Below are positions 47,601-58,200 of a stretch of 64,000 nucleotides of DNA, piece by piece (the first letter of the stretch is position 1; every line of letters starts with the position of its first letter). Below the pieces are notes generated by a model. The model worked only from the letters and a program-made list of their open reading frames with translations. It made no database searches and had not been told where the DNA came from. The stretch comes from Pocillopora verrucosa (lineage: Eukaryota; Cnidaria; Anthozoa; Scleractinia; Pocilloporidae), in NCBI RefSeq assembly GCF_036669915.1, contig NC_089322.1:5053692-5117691 (forward strand). The letters are read 5' to 3'. Position numbers and translations under genes: made by a program.

Positions 47601-50600
47601 TCAGTTCTGATGACAAGCGCCTTTTGGAGATACTCTCTAGCTTTGTCGTATTGCCCGAGCGACATAAACACAGTACCAAGGTTACCGTAGTCCGATGCCT
47701 CTCCTTCTCTGTCACCAATTTCAGTTCTGATGACAAGCGCCTTTTGGAGATACTCTCTAGCCTTGGCGTATTGTCCGAGCGAATGAAACACAGTACCTAG
47801 GTTTCTATAACATGTTGCTTTCCCATTTCTGTCGCCAATTTCAGTTTTGATGACAAGCGCTCTTTGGAGATACTCTTGAGCCTTGTCGTATTGCCCCGAG
47901 CGACATAAACACAGTACCAAGGTTTACCGGAGTCCGATGCCTCTCCTTCTCTGTCACCAATTTCAGTTCTGATGACAAGCGCCTTTTGGAGATACTCTCT
48001 AGCCTTGGCATATTGTCCGAGCGACTGAAACACAGTACTTAGGTTTCCATAACATGTTGCTTTCCCATTTCTGTCGCCAATTTCAGTTTTGATGACAAGC
48101 GCTCTTTGGAGATACTCTTCAGCTTTGTCGTATTGCCCGAGCGACTCAAACAAATTACCAAGATTTCCGTAGTCAGTTTGCCTCTCCTTTTCTGTCAACC
48201 AATGTCAGTTCTGATGACAAGCGCCTTTTGGAGATACTCTCTAGCCTTGGCGTATTGTCCGAGCGACTGAAACACAGTACCTAGGTTTCCATAACATGTT
48301 GCTTTCCCATTTCTGTCGCCAATTTCAGTTTTGATGACATGCGCTCTTTGGAGATACTCTTCAGCTTTGTCGTATTGCCCGAGCGACTCAAACAAGTAAC
48401 CAAGATTTCCGTAGTCAGTTGCCTCTCCTTTTCTGTCACCAATTTCAGTTCTGATGACAAGCGCCTTTTGGAGATACTCTTGAGCCTTGTCGTATTGCCC
48501 GAGCGACATAAACACAGTACCAAGGTTACCGTAGTCCGATGCCTCTCCTTCTCTGTCACCAATTTCAGTTCTGATGACAAGCGCCTTTTGGAGATACTCT
48601 TGAGCCTTGTCGTATTGCCCGAGCGACATAAACACAGTACCAAGGTTACCGTAGTCCGATGCCTCTCCTTCTCTGTCACCAATTTCAGTTCTGATGACAA
48701 GCGCCTTTTGGAGATACTCTCTAGCCTTGGCGTATTGTCCGAGAGAATGAAACACAGTACCTAGGTTTCCATAACATGTTGCTTTCCCATTTCTGTCGCC
48801 AATTTCAGTTTTGATGACAAGCGCTCTTTGGAGATACTCTTCAGCTTTGTCGTATTGCCCGAGCGACTCAAACAAATTACCAAGATTCCGTAGTAACTTG
48901 CCTCTCCTTTTCTGTCACCAATTTCAGTGCTGATGACAAGCGCCTTTTGGAGATACTCTCTAGCCTTGGCGTATTGTCCGAGCGACTGAAACACAGTACC
49001 TAGGTTTCCATAACATGTTGCTTTCCCATTTCTGTCGCCAATTTCAGTTTTGATGACAAGCGCTCTTTGGAGATACTCTCAGCTTTGTCGTATTGCCCGA
49101 GCGACTCAAACAAATTACCAAGATTTCCGTAGTCACTTGCCTCTCCTTTTCTGTCACCAATTTTCAGTTCTGATGAAAAGCGCCTTTTGGAGATACTCTC
49201 TAGCCTTGGCGTATTGTCCGAGCGACCCCCTGAAACATGCAGTACCTAGGTTTCCATAACACATGTTGCTTTTCCCCATTTCTGTGTCGCCAATTTGCAG
49301 TTGATGACAACGCTAAGCGCTCTTTGGAGATACTCTTCAGCTTTGTCGTATTGCCCGCCGAGCGACTCACACAAATTACCAAGATTTCCGGGGTAGTCAC
49401 CTTGGGGGGGGGCCCTTCTCCTTTCTGTCACCACTTTCAGATTCGGATGACAAGCGCCTTTTTGGCGATACTCTCTAGGCCTTGGCGTATTGTCCGAGCG
49501 ACTCTCTGAAACACAGTACCTAGGTTTCCATAACAGGTTGCTTTCTCCCATTTCTGTCGCCAATTTCAGTTTTGATGAACAAGCGCTCTATTGGAGATAC
49601 TCTTCAGCTTTGTCGTATTGCCCGAGCGTACTGATGAACAAGTAACCAAGATTTCCGTAGTCAGTTGCCTCTCCTTCTCTGTCACCCATTTCAGTTCTGA
49701 TGACAAGTGCGCCTTTTGGACGATACTCTTGAGCGCTTGTCGTAATTGACCCCGAGCGGACATAAACACAGTACCAAGGTTTACCGTAGTCCCCGATGCC
49801 TCTCCTTTCCTGTCACCACTTTCAGTTTTGATGACAAGCGCCTTTTGGAGATACTCTCTAGCCTTGGCGTATTGTCCGAGCGACTGAAACAGACAGTACC
49901 TAGGCTTTCCATAACATGTTGCTTTCCCCATTTCTGTCGCCAATCTCAGATTTGATGACACGCGCTCTTTGGAGATACTCTTCAGCTTTGTCCGTATTGC
50001 CCCGAGCGCACTCTAATCCAAATTACCACGATTTCCGTAGTCACTTGCCTCTCCTTTTCTGTCACCAATTTCATGTTCGAGATGTGTGTGTTCCGACATA
50101 GTTTCACCCCCCCCCACAACAGCAGCGTCCGCGCGCTTTTGGAGATACTCTCTAGGCCCAGTTCCTGCGCTATTGATCACGCTCCGTTGTAGACAGATTC
50201 GACTGAAACACAGTACCTAGGTTTCCACTATAGAGACCGGGCATGTTGCTTTCCCGAGCGAGCGTGGTGAGCAGGCGCAACGACACGGGCGAATAGAGGA
50301 TAGTAAAAGATAAACCGTTGGCTACGGGCCGCACGACATCCACTCAGTCAAGAAGTCATGAGTATTTGCTGGTCGCCAATTTCAGTTTTTGATGACAAGC
50401 GCTCTTTGGATATACTCTTCAAGCTTTGTCGTATTGTCCGAGGCGACTGAAACCAAGTTTACCAAGATTTCCGGATAGTCAGTTGCCTCTCATTCTCTGT
50501 CACCAATTTTTCAGTTCTGATGACAAAGCGCCTTTTGGAGATACTCTTGAAGGCCTTGTCGTATTGCCCGAGCGACTAAACACAGTACCAAGGTTACCGT

Positions 50601-51276
50601 AGTCCGACGCCTACTCCTTCTCTGTCACCAATTTCAGTTCTGATGGGACAAGCGCCTTTTGGAGATTACTCTCTAAGCCTTTGGCCGTATTGTCCGAGCG
50701 CAATGAAACACAGTACCTAGGTTTCCTCCATAACATGTTGGCTTTCTTCCCATTTCTGTCGCCAATTTCATTTAATTATGGACAAGCGCTCTTTGGAGAT
50801 ACTCTTCAGCTTTGTAGTATTGCCCCGAGCGTACTCAAACAGCCCCCCAGTAACTAGGTTTCCATACACCATGATGCTTCTCCTCTTCTGTCGCCAATCT
50901 CGGGTAGCTATAAGCTAAGGGACCTCCCATCTCAAAATTATCCTTCGCCTTTAGGTTTTCGCCAGGTGTTTGAAGCATAATTCCAGACTCTATGTATAAG
51001 TATTAACAGCATCTGCTGAAAACAACTATAAAGAATGTCTTTGCTGTTTTGATCGGTTGCTGCTTTAGCAAAATCAAACATATCCCTGCATATCTCAATT
51101 GCTTTCTGAATGCGATTTGTAGTTGAGCAAGAACATGGAAAACGAAGGAAGGCGATGAAAGCTATCATGGCTTCTGCTCTTAGGTTTCCATTGGCCATCC
51201 TCGTCCTGTAAACCAGGGAAACAAAAATTATTTTTATTAACGCAATACAAAGTGATGTCGATAATCTGGGATTCAT
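44610..51276 (-). CDS. TPR-CHAT protein, copy B, expanded and frameshifted as assembled
   Basis: The C-terminal 820 residues are open (44,610-47,072). They carry eight or so TPRs, the acidic run, VPDRSLYKVPFAAL, HFAAHG and LSCCHSG, so the CHAT His/Cys pair is intact. The N-terminal end near 51,276 (MNP.., then ANGNLRAEAMIAF) matches copy A. Between them lie about 38 repeat units, three times as many as in A. Frame breaks occur near 47,075, 47,893, 47,930, 48,178, 48,195 and 48,886, then every few dozen bases from 49,075 to 51,320. If those are sequencing errors, the real protein would be about 2,100 residues. The 3' end keeps the same stop/splice-donor overlap as copy A. Confidence 0.8.
46260..50900 (-). 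repeat. Expanded coding 120-bp TPR array, copy B
   Basis: About 38 units of 120 bases, arranged as 240-base pairs of the CYGNLGTVF..AKAREYLQKAL and DYGNLGNLF..DKAEEYLQRAL types. Many units are identical over their full length. That points to recent expansion or homogenisation by unequal exchange or gene conversion. Confidence 0.9.
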
Positions 51277-51320
51277 AATGAGTCACTACCAAACCGGACC
51301 CAACCATGTTAAGTTACAAA
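49050..51320. other. Low-quality or eroded part of the TPR array
   Basis: Compared with neighbouring units this part has frequent one- to few-base insertions, such as CCCGCCGAGCG for CCCGAGCG and CCCCGATGCC for CCGATGCC. Near 50,085-50,140 and 50,150-50,375 there are blocks unrelated to the repeat. The pattern resembles raw long-read error where short reads could not be placed. Genuine pseudogene decay is the alternative. Confidence 0.7.
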
Positions 51321-51394
51321 AGCAAGCTGGGTCGATTTCACCTTGAAACTTTTGTAACGAGCTGAAAGTGCCACCTGAAACTGCTTAAGGTCCA

Positions 51395-54300
51395 AATGAC
51401 AGTTGGGACCTGTCTAATTGGACGGTGAATATAGGACAGTTGAAGGGATTATCAATAAACGGCAAAATACTGAGCTTGATTGGTTGACGAGTAGGGAATT
51501 TTTTTCTTAATCGAGGTTTCTACAACGTTCTGGAATTTGATGTTGAAAAAGGTATTTTAGTAATCAAGAGAGGGTATGATTACCTGTTAATGATTGGCTA
51601 ATCCGTTGCATAGCAACCGTTCGTTATCTTGAAATTTGTTAAAAATGACTGCGCGCGTGATTTTTCCTTCGTATAACTTTTGAAGTTATTGATAAAAACG
51701 AATCCTATGAGACCTCGTACTATTAAGGATTAATTGCACTTGAGTTTTCAAAATTTTGACAAAATTGCCCTCGTCGCGTTTCGCGACTCGGGCAAATTTT
51801 GGAAAATTTTGAAAAACTCTCGTGTAATTAATCCTTAATAGTACTTGGCCTCATTGATTACATATACTAATTAAACGCCATGCCTGTTGTGAGTGGACAG
51901 AACGCGTCAATGCGCGCACGCTGTTTGTCCCGCATTCCGCCGAGTTTCACTGTTGTTGCTGGCTTTTTTTATATGACGCATCACCGATATCTAGTTCTTT
52001 TTTCAAATTTTGTCACATATTTTTGATTAATTGGTAACAGGACATCGTGTCGTTCAATTCTATCAGTAATCATACTCTTGATTAACAAATCGGACTTCCG
52101 CTTCGCGGTCGTCCGATTTTGTTCACAGACCGAATTGGACTCTACTCGGTCCTATTACCATTATTAACCATAACCACTACAATTTCCTCAAAAATTTTCC
52201 TAAAAAAGGAAAACTGGGGGGCTTTCCAAATGACATGTAAAGTAATTTTTACTTTTCCCGTTAGCTCTACATCGGAGATATTTGTCCAAAAATGTATTTA
52301 TTGTTTTCGGAAATTTTTAATCACTCGGTATATTACAGACCGAATTAGATTCCACGCGATAACCCTATTACCATGATAATCAATCATAAAGTTGCAATTT
52401 TATTCGATTGTGATAATTGGTTGTAAAAAATCCCATTATCCAACTGATTCACAATTGCCAACATGTTATCGGACAGTTTGTTATCCAAAAAGTTTGTTAT
52501 CGAACCAGTTCAAAAAAACCTTAAAGCTGGTCTTTATTACTTAATTTTAAATTTTGATATAAATTTAATTCACGAAAGTTTTCCGAAACTTGTGCTTTCC
52601 ACGTGTTTTTAGGGTATCCCCTGATGGTCGGCATTTTGACTTTAATTTTGAACTAATGTTTTTGAAGCACAGCTAAGCGAAGCATGGAAACAGCTGTTTC
52701 TACGTAGACTCCAATATGTAAATGTGCCACCAGCTTACTCGCTCACTGACCCATTCAGGTGTAGACACTACTGGGAATAAGTAACTTTGATCTAGTTTTT
52801 TTATGATCCAAACAGAACTTTTGGATTTACTCATCAGTGAGGAAACTCAAAAACTTTCCCCCCTCCTCAGTCACTTATTTCTCCAAAGGCAACTTGTTCA
52901 TATTTTCAGCGATTGCGGAGTGCTTTTATTGCGTAGCTTGACAATTAGACAACATTTCTATATTACTGGAAAACGAAAGCCCCTAAGAAATCAGTATTCT
53001 ACTTTCAAAAATAGAAAAACACAAAACAAATTTTAAAATTCAGCCGCAGGCAAATCAATAATTATTATTCATTCTTTGTGAGTATTCAAAGAAGCAGGCT
53101 GCTTAAGGTCCCTAATACAGTCATCGGTATGGATGAAATCCTACCTTCCCTTTTCTTAGATTTTTGGGTGTTTTTTTTTTTCGGGTGATCTGTGGTGACA
53201 TATATTGACTACTGACTCAAAGTAGTAGTCAATGAGTGTTAGGCGCATTTTTAACAGTCTTAGCCCGACCAGGAAGATTACACCTTAATTACTACAGCCT
53301 TCTAGAAACCTTACTTGACATTGTGCAATATGGCAACATGCGCGCGTGATTTTTTAGTAGTTTATAACCTGGCAATGAGCTTACTCATCAAACAATGTCG
53401 CTGGAAACGAGCTTTTTTCATAGCTGATGAGGATGATTGGCAGAGTTTTGAAGCCAGTAAGGTTTAACGAAGTCGCTTTGAAAAACTCTCACTTCGCTAG
53501 GCGATTTTTTTGCATAACCTTACATAGACTTGATAGGCATAGGAAAAAATGTCAACAAAACAACATTCATTTTGGGAGGGTCTCAACGCGTCATGGGCAC
53601 ACTCTTCCTTCGTGAGCACGTGGTGTCATAAACTGATCCTTTTCTTTTTTTATGCGAAACCTCGGTACTTTCACAAAATGCGAACAAGGTCACGTGAGTT
53701 ACCAGTGAAAATTTGAAACGAATTGGAATTAATTGGTAAACACGAACTGTAACACTGCGAATATCCTCTGACTGCAAATATCCTCTGCGAATTGACTTCA
53801 GTAAAGGAAAGTACGCATTATTCCAATAATGAGTAGGATTGATTTTAGCTTTTGGTCACCTGATTGTATAGACCATAAGTTTCTCAAGTTTAACAATGCT
53901 TAACAAGCATAGCTAATGAGTTTTGAAATATATTGTAAAAAACCATAAAAGGTTTGAAGAAGCAATTTAACGGTGGTAATATGAAGCATCCGTTCAACGG
54001 AAAAGTACGTTTTTTTACTATGTATGGAATCACGATGATTAGGCAAGTTTCAGTTTCTCTAAGAAAATTAAAATCTCTCTTCGTGAGCGCGCAGTTTGTC
54101 ATGACTTATCTTCTTATTGAGACTGGCGCTTTAAACAGACAAAGAAACAGATTATGGCCTTAGGAAAATATTTACCGTAGAACCCGCGGTGGTAACCAAA
54201 GATTTAAGTGAAGGGTATCTCGACCATGAAACGCTTGTGTACAAGTAGGAAAACGAAATTCTATTCGAATCTCATCGCGATCTCTAAATCGTTCGTTGAA

Positions 54301-55500
54301 CTCTCCTGAAACAAAGTCTAGTTAATGGCTAATGCAGGATCATAGCCACTGGAAAATCCACGTAAGGAGGCACACCACGACTTTCCTTCAGCGAGGGCAG
54401 TCCACAACATAAAGAGACTCATTTTAGTTTTATGATCATCAATTTATCAAATTGCACGACACTCAATAACCTTAGTTAATGAGAAATAAATTAATGGTTT
54501 GAAGCCACAGAGATTTGAAAAAGTCGCCGTAGAACAATTTATCAGACCGTGCGGTAGCGCTTTTATTGCGTCGCTTGACAGACAACCGCTTTACGAAGGG
54601 CTTACGCTCGAAATGAGACTAAACTACATATGGCAAACTTTCAAGGATCGAAAAAGTCAAACCGGGCTTTGCCATTATTGCCTTACCTCGGCTACAGTTC
54701 ACTTAATAACTAAAGCTGATTCAAAACTCCGAGTGACAAGAAAAGATTTTCAATCGTACTTACCAAGATGTTGACAATGTGGCTGATGCTGACCTGTGAG
54801 AAAATGAAACAATTAAAATAACGTTTTAAATTACAGTCGGGACGTTCCTCAACCTTCCGAACTTCCGCCCTCTCTGTGCAATTTTGGGTATCCAGAGTTC
54901 CCTTGTGCAATAAGGTTACTCCCTTCCCCAATCTAGGCTAATCGAAATAAAAACGAAAGTTTCAATTGCTGATAATTTTGATGTGTGTGCTCGTATGCCC
55001 GTCTAACGCGTCCCTTTAGGTTGAAATTTTGAAAACAGTTAGTGATCATATGGTAAAATGCTTATTGATGATGAGTTTGGTTTGGCTCTCGTTCATGAAG
55101 CAAGGACTTCGCATTTTCGGTCCGTAGGTCATGAGCCCGAGCCAAGTATTAGTTCCCGTCCGGCCCTACCACTCATCAAGAAGTAAACAGTATTTTTTGG
55201 TTTTGTACGTCACACTTTTATCAAAATGATGTAATGGAACATGAAAAAATGAAAAGTGTTCTTCTTTTTTATTCTTTTTTTTTATTCTTTTTTAAATAGG
55301 GAAGGTCAGGCTCATGTGTTGACCTCTTTGAAAGATATTTTCAAATATCTTTGACTGCATCCTCTGCGAAGATCGATCACAGTAAACTTAAGTTTCTTTC
55401 TGAATAACGGTAAGCTAATGATGATAATCGCTTTTGATCTTCGTGAACTTTTCACTTTAGCAAGTATGATTTGCGTGATCGCTTAAAAAGCTAAAAAAAA
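51395..55500. repeat. Partial third copy of the duplicated unit
   Basis: It aligns in pieces with copy A: 51,395-52,165 with 320-676 plus an insertion at about 51,455-51,870, then 52,165-52,510 with 1,966-2,305, and 52,600-55,500 with 3,440-6,040. Some indels here may share the low-quality pattern seen just upstream. Confidence 0.7.
51712..51858. repeat. Hairpin element inside the third copy
   Basis: GTACTATTAAGGATTAATTG near 51,718 is mirrored by TAATTAATCCTTAATAGTAC near 51,825-51,844, and CAAAATTTTGACAAAATTGCC by GGCAAATTTTGGAAAATTTTG. The loop is CTCGTCGCGTTTCGCGACTCG. It is absent at the equivalent place in copy A, so it is a separate insertion. Confidence 0.7.
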
Positions 55501-55830
55501 CTGAGTGACTATATATTCGGTCTGGCAAACACACTAAGGTTTGAAAAAGAAACAATTTAACTGTTTACTATGAAAACGTCAAGCTTAGTGTTCATCTATT
55601 TGGAACGCTTTTGGATTTTTGCAGTTTCGAGATCGATCACATCGAGGTACAAATAAGCTTCTGTCTTCTGTGCGTGAAACTGGCAACGTTGTGAACTTTT
55701 CATTTTCTTGTGAGACTGTGACTTTGCATGATTGAGGACAAAAATAGTAACTGTTATAATGCATACAACAACAGACAGAATGTATCGAGAATTTGCTCGC
55801 AATAACTAACCACTTGTCTTACCTTTGAAG
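53390..55830. repeat. 2.4 kb repeat unit, member 3
   Basis: First unit of the right-hand tandem array, with the hammerhead-like remnant at 54,595-54,613 and the TTCATTTTGGGAGGGTCTC block near 53,565. It is more indel-rich than the others. Confidence 0.65.
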
Positions 55831-55839
55831 GTATAAATA

Positions 55840-58200
55840 CAGTGACGGAAGGTTCGTCTGAAATCGTCCGAACGGGGAGTAGAATTATGGCAAAGCAAAT
55901 GACATCAGGGAGAGGAGGTAGCTTGACTTTCAGTAATAAAAATAGTCAACTTGATAGGCACCAAGAAAAAATTTATCAAAACAGCATTCATTTTAGGAGG
56001 GTCTCAATGGGGTCATCTTCCTTTGTGAGCCCGCATTGTCATAGACTGACCTCTTATCCTATGCGAGACCTTGGTACTTTCACAAAAAGCGATGCAAGCT
56101 CACGTGAATTACCACATAAAAAATTATGGACATTGGAAAACTACAAACTGTAACACTGCGAATATCCTCTGACTTCAGTAAAGGAAAGTACGCAATATGA
56201 AATTCGGGGAAACTTCGTTTTCCAAGAGTACACGGTCATAGCCAAACAAGTCGCAATTCAGAGTTATGGGCTCATTATAGTAGAAGGAGGATCTCAAAAT
56301 CAAAATCAAAATATATTGTATAAAATCATAAAGAATTGAAGAAAACGATTTAACGGTGGAAATATGAAGCATCCGTTCAACGGAAAAGTACGTTTTTACC
56401 ATGTGTGCAATTACAGTGAATTTAAGAAAGTTTCAGTTTCTTTAAGAAAATTAAAACATCTCTCTTCGTGAGCGCGCAACGTCGTGACTTATCTTCTTAT
56501 GTAAGACTGGCACTTTAACCGACAAAGAAACAGATTACGGCCTTAGAAAAATATGTACCGTAGAACCCGCTTCGAGTAACCAAAGATTTAAGTGAAGGGT
56601 ATCTCCACCATGAAACGCTTGTGTACAAGTAGAAAACGGAAATTCTATTCGAATCTATCGCGATCTCTAAATCGTTCGTTGAACTCTTCTGATACAAAGT
56701 CAATACAAAGTCAAGTTAACGCAGATCACAGCCACTGGAAAATCACGTAATGAGGCAGCACGGATTTCCTTCAGCGAGGGACAGTCCACAACATAAATAG
56801 AGGTCTCATTTTAGTTTTATGATCATCAATTTCTCAAATTGAACGACACTTAATAACCTTAGTTGATGAGGATAAATTATACGGTATGAAGCCACAGAGA
56901 TTTGAAAAAGTCGCCGTAGAACGAATTTATCAGACCGTGGTGGCGATTTAATCACCCCATAAACCGCTTTACGAAGGGCTTACGCTCGAAATGAGACATA
57001 ACTACATATGGCAAACACAAGGATCGAAAAAGTCGTTACCGGGCTTTGCCATTAGTGCCTTACCACGGCTACAGTTACTAAATAACTAAAGCTGATAAAC
57101 ACCGAGTGACAAGATAAGATTTTCAATCGCACTTACCAAGATGTTGACAATGTGGCTGATGCTTTGAAAATGAAACAATAAAAATAACAAATTACAGTCG
57201 GGATGTTTCTCAACCTTCCGAACTTCCGCCCTCTCTGCGTTTTGGGTATCCAGATCCCTTGTGATTAAGGTTACTCCCTTCCCCCCTCTAGGCTAATCGA
57301 AATAAAAACGAAAAGTTTCAATTGCATAATTTTGTGTGTGTGCTCGTATGCCCGTCTATAGCGTCCCATTTAGGTTGAAATTTTGAACAGTTAGTGATCA
57401 TATGGTAAAATGCTTATTGATGTGAGTTTTGATTGGCTCTCGTTCATGAAGCAAGGACTTCGCTGCGCTCGGTCCGTAGGTCATGAGCCCGAGCCAAGTA
57501 TTAGTTCCCGTCCGGCCCTACCACTCAATCAATAAGTAAACAGTATTTTGGTTTTTTACGTCACAATTTTTATCACTAATGATGTAATGGAACATGAAAA
57601 ATGAAAAGTGTTCTTCTTTTTTATTCTTTTTTAAACAGGGAGCGTCAGGCTCATGTGTTGACCTCTTTGAAAGATTTGATTTTCATCATAAGATCGATCA
57701 CAGTACAACTTAAGTTTCTTTCTTTAAACGGTAAGCAACATGTGCATGATAATCGACTCCTTGTCTTCGTGAACTTTTCACTTTAGTGGGTATGATTTGC
57801 GTGATCGAGGCCAAAAATGCTAAAAAAAACTGAGTGACTATATATCGGTCTGGAACGTCACACTTTACTAAGCATGAAAAATGAAACATTTTACCCTGTT
57901 TCCTATGAAACGTCAGGCTTAAGTGTTCATCCCTTTTAGAACGCTTGGATTTGCATGCATCACGAGATCGATCAGATCGAGAGTACAAATAAAGCTTCTG
58001 TCTTCTGTGCGTGAAAACTGGCCCGTTGTACTCATGAACCTTTTCATTTTCTTGCGAGTGTGATTTGCATGATCGAGGACAAAAATAGTAACTGTTATAA
58101 TGCATACAACAACAGACGGAATGTATCGAGAATTTGCTCGAGAATAACTACGTCACTTGTCTTACCTTTGAAGGTATAAATACAGTGACTGATTTATGGC
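55840..58200. repeat. 2.3 kb repeat unit, member 4
   Basis: It has the hammerhead-like remnant at 56,973-56,991 and the minus-strand open stretch at 56,515-56,703. A 100-base piece at 56,195-56,292 is the reverse complement of 6,557-6,650. The minus strand around 57,710-58,105 holds two related peptide stretches (FCPRSCKSHSQENEK and a weaker second form), an internal duplication within the unit. Confidence 0.7.

Larger units (their letters stand above)
23585..51350. repeat. Segmental duplication, copy B
   Basis: Direct-orientation counterpart of copy A with the same order of elements: inverted-arm unit, Penelope-like element, fibrinogen-related exon, small membrane-protein pseudogene, TPR-CHAT gene. 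Additions are the PIF/Harbinger element (34,294-38,657), the block 38,701-43,025, and the expanded TPR array. It lacks the SINE and about 1.4 kb found in A. Confidence 0.85.
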
